Source of the DNA: Treponema sp.
GTDB lineage: Bacteria > Spirochaetota > Spirochaetia > Treponematales > Treponemataceae
Assembly (NCBI GenBank): GCA_014804085.1
Contig: JAAVAM010000006.1
Coordinates: forward strand, 105,073 to 114,360
Direction of reading: 5' to 3'
Length of the DNA stretch: 9,288 nucleotides
Shown: piece by piece, positions 1 through 6,230 of the stretch
Numbering within the stretch: position 1 is the first letter of the stretch
Layout: each line of letters opens with the position of its first letter
Notes under the pieces: generated by a model
Database searches by the model: none
The model's input: only the letters and a program-made list of their open reading frames with translations
What the model was told of the DNA's origin: nothing
Translations under genes and position numbers: made by a program

Positions 1-207
1 GATTTCGGAATCGAGTTGAAAGAAGAGCAGTTCCCGACGATTAAAGAAGTGATTCAAAACGCGAGCGATTCCGAGGAACTCGCCCGCCGACGCGCCAAGG
101 CAAAGCAGACGGCGTGGCAGTTTGAAGGACAGTCCGGCGAAAAAGTGTACGAATTTATGACGGAAAAAGAACGGCAGCTGAACTTTACAGGTTCAAGCGA
201 ACAATGA
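1..207 (+). CDS. 3' end of a gene, possibly a CDP-glycerol glycerophosphotransferase-like protein (partial)
   Basis: This is an open frame entering from the left edge; 68 residues are visible before the TGA stop at 205-207, so the true start lies outside the window. The visible tail is hydrophilic and helical, with a run of Arg, Ala and Lys followed by a pattern like K-x-T-A-W-x-F-x-G-x-S-G-E-K-V-Y-E-F. That pattern recalls the C-terminal helix of TagB/TagF-type CDP-glycerol phosphotransferases and related capsule enzymes (Trp, then Gly, then a hydrophobic helix), but I am matching from memory over a short stretch. The identity would fit the next genes, because enzymes of this family consume CDP-alcohols. 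It could equally be another surface-polymer protein. The coding call is firm; the product is weak. The promoter of the next gene lies over its last codons. Confidence 0.45.
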   Translation, partial: DFGIELKEEQFPTIKEVIQNASDSEELARRRAKAKQTAWQFEGQSGEKVYEFMTEKERQLNFTGSSEQ

Positions 208-213
208 TATAAT
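184..213 (+). promoter_or_regulatory. Predicted sigma-70-type promoter of the first fusion gene
   Basis: A -10 box TATAAT sits at 208-213, preceded by TG one base away (205-206), giving an extended -10. A -35-like TTTACA (5 of 6 matches to TTGACA) lies at 184-189, with an 18-base spacer. Transcription would start near 220, leaving a leader of about 19 bases that carries the Shine-Dalgarno sequence GAGGTGA at 228-234, four bases before the ATG at 239. The promoter overlaps the last codons of the upstream gene, and the TG of the extended -10 belongs to that gene's stop codon. The fusion genes can therefore be transcribed independently of the upstream gene. This is prediction from sequence only. 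Confidence 0.7.
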
Positions 214-238
214 TTTTGTTTGATAGCGAGGTGAAAAA

Positions 239-2221
239 ATGACAGAAAAAGAATTTGATTTGCTGTATGCGGCATACAAGGGAAACGACTTGGCCCCGTT
301 CAGCGCGGAAACGGTTTTCATGTGTGAAAAAAACGGTTGGCTCAAATCCGGCCGCGTGACGGAACAGGGATTTGAAGCGCTCGCCCCATATAAAGTTGAC
401 AACGCTATTATCATGGCGGCGGGCAGAAGCCGCCGGTGCATGCCGCTTTCGAACTATCTTCCGAAAGGGCTTTTTGAAATCAAAGGCGACACCATGGTCG
501 AGCGGCAGATAAAGCAGCTCCACGACGCAGGCATCACGCAGATTATCCTTGTTGTCGGCTACCTCAGGGAAAAATACTACGAGATGGCGAAAAAATATAA
601 GGATCTCATCGTCATAGACAACACGGAATGGCAGGAAAAGAACAACATTTCGTCACTGTACGCCGCAAAAGACTATCTCAAGAATTCGTATATCTGCTGT
701 TCGGACAACTGGTTCGCCCATAATGTGTACCGGGAATACGTGTACGATTCATATTACGCCTGCAAATACACGGATGAATTCCTTGACGAATACTGCGTGA
801 AGGCGACCGACAACGACGGCTACATGACGCAGGTGAAAAAAGGCGGCGAAAAATGCTGGTACACCATCGGCGAGGCGTTTTTCAGCAGGGATTTTTCCAA
901 GAAATTCGTCGATCACATGGTGAAGGAATACTACGACCCGGAAGTCAAGTATATGCTTTGGGACGATTTCCAGATTCGCCACATCGATGACTTGAAGCTC
1001 AAGGTAAAAGGCTACAGCGACGACGAATGCAAGGAATTCGACACGACCGAAGACATTCTCCAATTCTATCCGAATTTCAAGGATTTCATCGACCAGTTTT
1101 TTCAGGAAGAGGAGCTGCTCAACTCGACGACGCGCCTCAACTATCTTTCAAACTACGCGGACACCAAGCAGTATTCCGTTGTTTCGACGGAGCAGCTTTC
1201 AGGGCGGCTTCATGTGAACGAGAATCTTTTTGGACCGAGCCAAAAATGCCTTGACGTTTTCCATGCGGCGACGATGCAGGATTTGAGCCTGTACGACCTT
1301 ACGCGGGAAGACGAGCTTGCGGCTGAAATTTCCAAAATGACGGAAATTTCGACGGACTCGATTTTCATTCATTCCGGCTCTTCCGATGTCATCAAGACGA
1401 TTATGACAATCGTATTGAATGCCGACGACACGGTGCTGATTTCGGCTCCAGCGTGGAACTATTACAAGTCAGTCGTGGAACTTCGCCACGCAAAAGCCGA
1501 ATATTACGACGTAAAGCCGGGCGCGGATTCCTACGAATTCGACACGGAAGGACTTCTGAAAAAGGCGAAGGAAACGAAGGCTCGCATCATCATAATCACC
1601 ACGCCGCACAATCCGACCGGCGCAGTCATTTCGCGCGGCGACCTCGAGCGCGTCATCAAGGAAAATCCTGCTTCGCTTGTCATCGTTGACGAGGCGTATT
1701 TCGGAATGTCGGATGTCACTTATGACGCGAAATTCCTTTTAAACGCATACACGAACGTTGTCTTTGCCCGCACGTTCTCAAAACTGTACGGGCTTGCCGG
1801 AGTTCGGATTGGCTATGGACTTTGCACGCCTATGGCAAAGCAGGTGTTCAAGCTTGACCTAAATCCATTCCGTGTGAGCAACCTCGGCAGAAAAGCTGCT
1901 ATTGCTGCGCTCAAAGACAAGCCGTACTATGCAAAGCTTTCAAAGACAATCAGCACCGTCCGCCAGAATTTCATCGATGAAATCAACAAGATGAAAGGAA
2001 TCAAGGCATTCAAGTCGGCGGCAAATTTCATCTTCATCCATTTTGACGGAATTGACGTGCAGAAGCTCAAGGATTACCTTGCGGAAAACGGAATCCTCGT
2101 GCGCCTGTGGACCGAAGGCGGACAGCTTTCCATGAGAATCACCGTCGCCCCGAAAGAAGAAATGGACAAGACGCTCAAGCTGATTGCCGCGTTCTGCGAT
2201 AACGGGGGGGGGGGTATTTAG
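239..2221 (+). CDS. Fusion: winged-helix-like region + LicC-like cytidylyltransferase + HisC-like aminotransferase
   Basis: The protein has 660 residues in three parts. Residues 1-52 resemble the winged-helix region found in front of some LicC proteins. Residues 53-285 are a LicC-type nucleotidyltransferase: AAG at 60-62, P-K-G at 75-77, an S-D-N metal-site motif at 155-157, W-D-D-F at 241-244 and E-F-D at 266-268. The usual G-x-G-S-R loop reads G-R-S-R-R here, so the second glycine is replaced. Residues about 310-655 are a fold-type I PLP enzyme of the HisC group: N-E-N-x-F-G-P at 327-333, H-N-P-T-G at 457-461, D-E-A-Y at 484-487, T-F-S-K with the expected PLP lysine K515, R523 and R633. LicC proteins make CDP-choline or, in PntC, CMP-aminoethylphosphonate, and are often fused to choline kinase; here a PLP enzyme takes that place. 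I infer synthesis of an amino-alcohol phosphate or aminophosphonate followed by activation with CTP. Histidine biosynthesis is unlikely. The coding sequence ends in an 11-G tract that encodes the last glycines. Confidence 0.88.
   Translation: MTEKEFDLLYAAYKGNDLAPFSAETVFMCEKNGWLKSGRVTEQGFEALAPYKVDNAIIMAAGRSRRCMPLSNYLPKGLFEIKGDTMVERQIKQLHDAGITQIILVVGYLREKYYEMAKKYKDLIVIDNTEWQEKNNISSLYAAKDYLKNSYICCSDNWFAHNVYREYVYDSYYACKYTDEFLDEYCVKATDNDGYMTQVKKGGEKCWYTIGEAFFSRDFSKKFVDHMVKEYYDPEVKYMLWDDFQIRHIDDLKLKVKGYSDDECKEFDTTEDILQFYPNFKDFIDQFFQEEELLNSTTRLNYLSNYADTKQYSVVSTEQLSGRLHVNENLFGPSQKCLDVFHAATMQDLSLYDLTREDELAAEISKMTEISTDSIFIHSGSSDVIKTIMTIVLNADDTVLISAPAWNYYKSVVELRHAKAEYYDVKPGADSYEFDTEGLLKKAKETKARIIIITTPHNPTGAVISRGDLERVIKENPASLVIVDEAYFGMSDVTYDAKFLLNAYTNVVFARTFSKLYGLAGVRIGYGLCTPMAKQVFKLDLNPFRVSNLGRKAAIAALKDKPYYAKLSKTISTVRQNFIDEINKMKGIKAFKSAANFIFIHFDGIDVQKLKDYLAENGILVRLWTEGGQLSMRITVAPKEEMDKTLKLIAAFCDNGGGGI
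2204..2214 (+). repeat. Poly-G tract, 11 G, just before the stop codon
   Basis: Eleven consecutive G bases encode the C-terminal glycines of the first fusion protein; the stop TAG follows at 2219-2221. With 10 G the frame would stay open for 45 more codons and stop at TAA 2349-2351, which overlaps the ATG of the next gene. With 12 G it would add Tyr-Leu-Ala-Asp and stop at 2227-2229. The length is in the range where slipped-strand mispairing is common. The conserved enzyme domain ends before the tract, so catalysis should survive in every state. Confidence 0.95.
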
Positions 2222-2229
2222 CAGACTGA

Positions 2230-2284
2230 AATTCCGCACGGCGGGATTCTTTCGGCAAAAACAAAGAAATGCAGCATTCTGCAT
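2230..2284 (+). other. Two consecutive hairpins in the gap between the fusion genes
   Basis: Hairpin 1 pairs 2230-2237 with 2241-2248: eight pairs including one G-U, and a three-base loop. Hairpin 2 pairs 2269-2274 with 2279-2284: six perfect pairs and the loop CATT. Two smaller ones follow: CCTTT/AAAGG (2301-2305 with 2309-2313) and GGTC/GACC (2317-2320 with 2327-2330). None is followed by a T-run, so this is not a typical terminator. RNA processing, protection of the upstream message or attenuation between the two genes are possible. The 129-base gap holds no other gene or convincing promoter. Confidence 0.45.
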
Positions 2285-2337
2285 CCGCGCCGTTCTGTCT
2301 CCTTTTTCAAAGGCATGGTCATATAAGACCGCCGCAA

Positions 2338-2344
2338 AAGGAGG
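2338..2344 (+). promoter_or_regulatory. Strong ribosome binding site of the second fusion gene
   Basis: AAGGAGG lies six bases before the ATG at 2351-2353. It fixes the start, because nothing comparable precedes any alternative start. It also means the gene can be translated on its own even though no clear promoter is visible in the gap, so it is probably read from the promoter at 184-213. Confidence 0.85.
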
Positions 2345-2350
2345 CAGATA

Positions 2351-4210
2351 ATGCAGGCTATAATGCTCGCGGCGGGCATGGGAAAACGCCTTGGCCGTTA
2401 TACGAAAAATGGCACAAAATGTATGGTGCAAGTGAACGGCAAGGCTCTGATAGAATATGCCATTGAATCGCTCGTGCTGGCGAAAATCTCACGGCTCGTT
2501 CTTGTGGTCGGGTACAGGGCTGACACGCTTAAAAATTTTATCGCCGCTAAATTTAACGAAGAAAATTTGCGCGGAATGAAAATTGACTACATTGAAAATC
2601 CGATTTATGACAAGACAAACAACATATACTCCCTCTACCTTGCAAGAAACGAGCTTTTGCGCGATGACACGATACTCCTTGAAAGCGATGTGATTTTCAA
2701 GCCAAGCGTGATTTCCGAACTTGTCGCGTCCGATGAAAAAAATATGGCCGTCATTTCTCCGTTTGAAAGTTGGATGGATGGTACATGCACGCTCCTTGAC
2801 GAATCGAAAAACATCGTGGGCATAGTTGACAAAAACCATTTCAATTGGTTCGACACCAAGGATTACTACAAGACGGTAAACATTTACAAATTCTCGTCTG
2901 AATTTTCCGAGCAATACTACATTCCTTTTCTTGAGGCGTATCAAAAGGCGTTTGGCAAAAACGAATACTATGAGCAAGTGCTGAAAGTGCTTTCGTTCTT
3001 GAGTTCTGCGTCCTCTCTTAAGGGATTTGTTGTTCCCGGTAACGACTGGTACGAAATTGACGATGCCGCCGACCTTTCAATCGCGACGGACAGATTTTCA
3101 AGCGGCGCGAAAAAAATCGAACGGTTTAAAGCGCGATACGGCGGCTACTGGCGTTTCCCGGACATGCTGGATTTTTGCTATTTGGTAAATCCTTATTTTC
3201 CGCCACAGAAAATGATAGATGAAATGACGGCGAGTTTCTCCACCTTGCTTTCACAGTATCCGAGCGGCGCGGAACAAGAAAGCCTTTTGGCGGCAAAAAT
3301 TTTCAATGTGCTTCCCTCGCAAATCGCAGTCGGAAACGGTGCCGCCGAGTTGATTTCATCGCTGGCAAGAACTTTGGAAAAATTCGACGGCAAGAAAATT
3401 GCCATTCCATATCCCACATTCAACGAATATCCCGAAAGATTTGCAAATATGGAAACCGTCGCGGTAAAAGTGGACGAGAATTTTTCCTACAGCGAAAGCG
3501 ACATTTTGCGAACGGTGGAAAAAGAAAAATGCGACTTTGTGCTCTTGATAAATCCTGACAATCCGAGCGGAAATTTTATCGGGAAAGATGAGATTTTGAC
3601 GCTCGCAAAAGAATTGCGTTTCTTGAACTGCAAGCTGATTTTTGACGAGAGCTTTATTGATTTTGCGGAAAAAGAAATTCGCTATTCGCTTTTGAACGAA
3701 AGCGTTCTGGAAGATAATCAAAATTTAATCGTGATAAAGTCAATCAGCAAAAGTTATGGCGTTCCGGGATTTAGGCTTGGCGTAATTGCATCTTCTGACG
3801 GCGAATTGATTCATAAAATCAAAAAACTGAATTCCATTTGGAATATAAATTCATTCGGAGAATATTTCCTTCAAATCTACGAAAAGTATTCAAAGAGCTA
3901 TTCTGCCTCTTGCGATAAGATTGCGGACGAGCGAAAAAGGTTTTCTGCGGAACTCTCAAAAATCAACGTCGTGAAAGTGTATCCGAGCCATGCAAATTTT
4001 GTGCTGTGCAAGATTGAGGGAAGTGTGTCCGGCACGGAACTGACGCTCCAAATACTTGAAAAAGCAAATATCTTCATAAAGGACTTGAGCGGAAAAAAGG
4101 GCTTTGAAAACGGTAATTTCATTCGCCTTGCCGTAAGAAGCCCAGAAGAAGATGACAGGCTGCTTGTGGCAATGAGAGATATTTTAGGCGGCAGCAAAAA
4201 TGCGGGCTGA
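2351..4210 (+). CDS. Fusion: NTP-transferase (cytidylyltransferase-like) + CobD-like PLP enzyme
   Basis: The protein has 619 residues in two domains. Residues 1-250 are a nucleotidyltransferase: A-A-G-M-G-K-R at 7-13, K23, T-N-N-I-Y-S-L-Y at 89-96, the E-S-D metal site at 111-113 and W-Y-E-I-D at 233-237. It lacks the winged-helix part of its neighbour. Residues about 260-615 are a fold-type I PLP enzyme. A Y-G-G motif at 263-265 and V-N-P-Y-F-P-P at 279-285 recall the H-G-G and N-P start of CobD. N-P-D-N-P-S-G lies at 401-407, D-E-S-F-I-D-F at 432-438, and S-I-S-K with the expected PLP lysine K467 and R475 follow; R592 is near the end. CobD decarboxylates threonine phosphate, and relatives decarboxylate serine phosphate to ethanolamine phosphate. 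I infer that the PLP half makes an amino-alcohol phosphate and the other half activates it with CTP, giving for example CDP-ethanolamine; transamination cannot be excluded. Base composition is lower in G+C than in the neighbours (24 of 60 at 3481-3540, by hand), suggesting a separate origin. Confidence 0.88.
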   Translation: MQAIMLAAGMGKRLGRYTKNGTKCMVQVNGKALIEYAIESLVLAKISRLVLVVGYRADTLKNFIAAKFNEENLRGMKIDYIENPIYDKTNNIYSLYLARNELLRDDTILLESDVIFKPSVISELVASDEKNMAVISPFESWMDGTCTLLDESKNIVGIVDKNHFNWFDTKDYYKTVNIYKFSSEFSEQYYIPFLEAYQKAFGKNEYYEQVLKVLSFLSSASSLKGFVVPGNDWYEIDDAADLSIATDRFSSGAKKIERFKARYGGYWRFPDMLDFCYLVNPYFPPQKMIDEMTASFSTLLSQYPSGAEQESLLAAKIFNVLPSQIAVGNGAAELISSLARTLEKFDGKKIAIPYPTFNEYPERFANMETVAVKVDENFSYSESDILRTVEKEKCDFVLLINPDNPSGNFIGKDEILTLAKELRFLNCKLIFDESFIDFAEKEIRYSLLNESVLEDNQNLIVIKSISKSYGVPGFRLGVIASSDGELIHKIKKLNSIWNINSFGEYFLQIYEKYSKSYSASCDKIADERKRFSAELSKINVVKVYPSHANFVLCKIEGSVSGTELTLQILEKANIFIKDLSGKKGFENGNFIRLAVRSPEEDDRLLVAMRDILGGSKNAG

Positions 4211-4225
4211 AACTTTTTCGCCCGC
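4196..4225 (-). terminator. Rho-independent terminator of the CotH operon, overlapping the end of the second fusion gene
   Basis: GCGGGC (4202-4207) pairs perfectly with GCCCGC (4220-4225), and GAAA/TTTC can pair inside with a three-base loop and one bulged T. Read on the minus strand, the stem is followed by ATTTTTGC (4201 down to 4194), a proper terminator tail. Read on the plus strand it is followed by CATCCAAC, so it would stop plus-strand transcripts only weakly. The left stem arm and the tail lie in the last codons and the stop of the plus-strand gene, a compact convergent arrangement. Confidence 0.8.
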
Positions 4226-4234
4226 CATCCAACT

Positions 4235-5554
4235 TTACTCCAAAAACACGGTGTCAAGCCAGTGCATACGGTTTTCGCACCACTGTATCAGGTAGTCGGT
4301 TTCGCTTTGGTATGTTTTTCGGGTGCGGTAGCCGGGGGCGCGCGGCCACACGGAACTTCCGATGATGTGCCAGACGGAATCGTTCAGCTCGGCGGCTTCG
4401 GTCAGGCGATCTGCCTGCGCTTTTAGCCAGACGAGCGACTCTTCTAGGGCGGGGCGCGTTTCCCAGTACCGCTCCTTTACGGCGCGCACGAACTGATCGT
4501 CGCCGAACAGTTTGTTGTACCAATAATCCTGATTGATGAGAAATCCCTCCGCGTCTTTTGCGGCGGTCGAATTCTCCTCGGGGTCAAAAGAATGGAAGTG
4601 CGAAATCCACACGCTGTCGCTGAGCAGGGAAGTGTAGCCGCCGGCACAGCCGGTGCTGCCTTTTGCCGTGTTCCCGAATGCGATGTCATGATCCCACGCC
4701 GGCCCCATAAAAAGTTTCTCTCTGCCGTAGTCATACGTCATGAACACCGAGTTGTAAAATTTCGCGTCGTAATTCTTGGAGAATTCTGCCAGCAGGTACC
4801 AGTCCACGAAAGATGCCTCGTCGAAATGCCGCCTGTGGCCGATACTGTCATCCGAATACAGGATGTGCTCAAGTTCAAGGATTTTTTCCGCCCAGCGGAC
4901 GTAGTTCTCCTCGGAAGATTCCGGCTGGCGGATATGAAAATCAAGCCCGTCAATTCCCCGGAAACTGTGCGGCCGCCCGTCGTGGCTGTCGATTTCCGCG
5001 AGGAAGCCTTCGCCCGCAAACGAAATGCGGTTTTCCGTGATGTCGATTTTTTCCGTCAGCCCGTACAGGCCAAGATATTTTCCGTTCACGAAAAGCGTGA
5101 TGAATTCCGAGGAAGGCGTCCACGGCATCCTGTCCCACACCGTGTGCGCGAGATGCTCTGCATAATAGTTGCGGAGCATGGAACGGTCGAGGGCGTTCGC
5201 CATGAGAATCCATTTCTGCGAGGACGGAAAGCCGGCAAGGGGGCGCGGCTCGTCCAGCTTCAGGAGGTACGGCTTTTTCTGCGTGAGCGGCGTTTTCCAG
5301 GTGGAATTCCCGTGCCCGCGGATTTTGCACCGTCCCGAAAATTCGCCGAAACTATACGAGGCTTTCACGTATTTGTCTTTCCGCTTTATCGGGCTGTTAT
5401 TGTCGGTCTCAATCAGGAGGACGGGAAAGCCAAGCTTTTCGCACTGTTCCACCGTAACGCTCCGTTTTGCCGATGTCAGGAATGCGAATACCGCGCCAAG
5501 CGAAAGCAGCAGCAGGAACAGGCTGAAAAAGACGGAATATCGTCGTATGAACAT
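4235..5554 (-). CDS. CotH-family kinase-like protein, membrane-anchored
   Basis: The protein has 439 residues. Residues 3-27 form a signal or anchor segment (two Arg, then a Leu/Phe-rich stretch), so the rest should lie outside the cytoplasmic membrane. CotH-family features follow in order: R-G-H-G-N-S-T at 79-85, K-P-Y-L-L-K-L at 94-100, K-W-I-L with D-R-S-x-x-R-N at 114-129, G-L-Y-G-L-T-E-K-I-D at 162-171, and G-P-A-W-D-H-D-I-A-F-G-N at 284-295, whose Asp residues are the likely metal ligands. CotH of Bacillus is an atypical kinase that phosphorylates spore coat proteins; nothing here suggests sporulation, so the target is unknown. I chose the ATG at 5554, one base after the stop of the preceding gene. 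A TTG at 5584 would add ten residues ahead of the signal segment and has no ribosome site. Third and last gene of the operon, probably translated by coupling. Confidence 0.88.
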   Translation of the reverse strand: MFIRRYSVFFSLFLLLLSLGAVFAFLTSAKRSVTVEQCEKLGFPVLLIETDNNSPIKRKDKYVKASYSFGEFSGRCKIRGHGNSTWKTPLTQKKPYLLKLDEPRPLAGFPSSQKWILMANALDRSMLRNYYAEHLAHTVWDRMPWTPSSEFITLFVNGKYLGLYGLTEKIDITENRISFAGEGFLAEIDSHDGRPHSFRGIDGLDFHIRQPESSEENYVRWAEKILELEHILYSDDSIGHRRHFDEASFVDWYLLAEFSKNYDAKFYNSVFMTYDYGREKLFMGPAWDHDIAFGNTAKGSTGCAGGYTSLLSDSVWISHFHSFDPEENSTAAKDAEGFLINQDYWYNKLFGDDQFVRAVKERYWETRPALEESLVWLKAQADRLTEAAELNDSVWHIIGSSVWPRAPGYRTRKTYQSETDYLIQWCENRMHWLDTVFLE

Positions 5555-5555
5555 T

Positions 5556-6230
5556 CTAGTAGGTGACTTCCCCGTCGTGGGCAAGCAGTGACGAAGAAGT
5601 GACCGCGCTCAGCGCGGCGATTTCCTGCACGAGCGGAGCGTCTTCCTTCGCACGCACTTCAATGACGAGGTTGATTTTGTTGTCCGCAAGGGTGCGGCTT
5701 TTTACGGCGAACACCTTGCAGTGCCTGCGCACCGCCGCCATGATTTCTTCCTCAAGCGCGTATCCTTCCCCGCTCACCATGAGGATTTTCGGCGCGCGGG
5801 CAACCGGGATTCGGTCAAACACGAACAGCGCGATCGTCAGCACGAACGCGAGGACGCACGAAATCTGCGCGAGACCTGCGCCGCAGATAATCCCGGTCGA
5901 AATCGCCCAAAACAGGAACACTAAGTCCATCGGATCTTTGACCGCCGTGCGGAAACGGACGATAGAAAGCGCGCCGACCATACCGAGCGAAATGACGACG
6001 CTCGACTGAATCGTCAGGATTACCGCTGCCGTAATCAGCACGAGCGCGGGGAGCGCGATGTTGAACGACTTCTGGTAGAACGTCTTGCGCGTGAGCAGCC
6101 GGTACGCAAAGAAAATGTACAGCGCGAAGAACGCCGAAATCAGGAACACGACGATGATGTTCTCAGGAGTCGCGTCATAGCGGGTGAATCCTTGGATAAA
6201 GGATTTCTTGAAAATGTCTTTAAAAGTCAT
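5556..6230 (-). CDS. DUF4956 membrane protein
   Basis: With the ATG at 6230 the protein has 224 residues. It has about four or five hydrophobic segments in the first 140 residues and a soluble C-terminal domain of about 80 residues. The signature L-S-I-V-R-F-R-T-A-V-K-D-P-M-D-L at residues 88-103, followed by a hydrophobic segment ending in C-G-A-G, is typical of DUF4956. The biochemical role of the family is not known to me. Family members often sit beside VTC and CotH genes, as here, so a membrane partner of those two is plausible. The ATG at 6230 is preferred because GAGAGGTGG lies at the right distance; a GTG at 6236 would fall inside that ribosome site. The start overlaps the end of the VTC gene by 11 bases, and the next ATG follows its stop after one base, so all three genes are translationally linked. 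Confidence 0.9.
   Translation of the reverse strand: MTFKDIFKKSFIQGFTRYDATPENIIVVFLISAFFALYIFFAYRLLTRKTFYQKSFNIALPALVLITAAVILTIQSSVVISLGMVGALSIVRFRTAVKDPMDLVFLFWAISTGIICGAGLAQISCVLAFVLTIALFVFDRIPVARAPKILMVSGEGYALEEEIMAAVRRHCKVFAVKSRTLADNKINLVIEVRAKEDAPLVQEIAALSAVTSSSLLAHDGEVTY

Noticed and set aside
2204..2214. G-quadruplex at the poly-G tract
   Set aside because: There is a single G run with no neighbouring runs that could form an intramolecular four-stranded structure; slippage is the simpler reading.
239..2221. First fusion gene as a histidine biosynthesis aminotransferase (hisC)
   Set aside because: The HisC-like domain is fused to a LicC-like domain and no his gene is nearby, so only the fold, not the pathway, can be inferred.
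2290..2330. Possible internal promoter with a CATATAAG-like -10 before the second fusion gene
   Set aside because: No acceptable -35 box lies at the right distance and the TATA-like stretch is the loop of a small hairpin; the upstream promoter suffices.
1940..2431. Minus-strand open frame across the gap between the fusion genes
   Set aside because: It is antisense to conserved parts of both fusion genes and shows no family resemblance.
4592..5566. Long open frame on the plus strand opposite the CotH gene
   Set aside because: It is the antisense shadow of a gene with clear family motifs; its translation is Arg- and Val-rich, lacks any recognisable domain and has no ribosome site.
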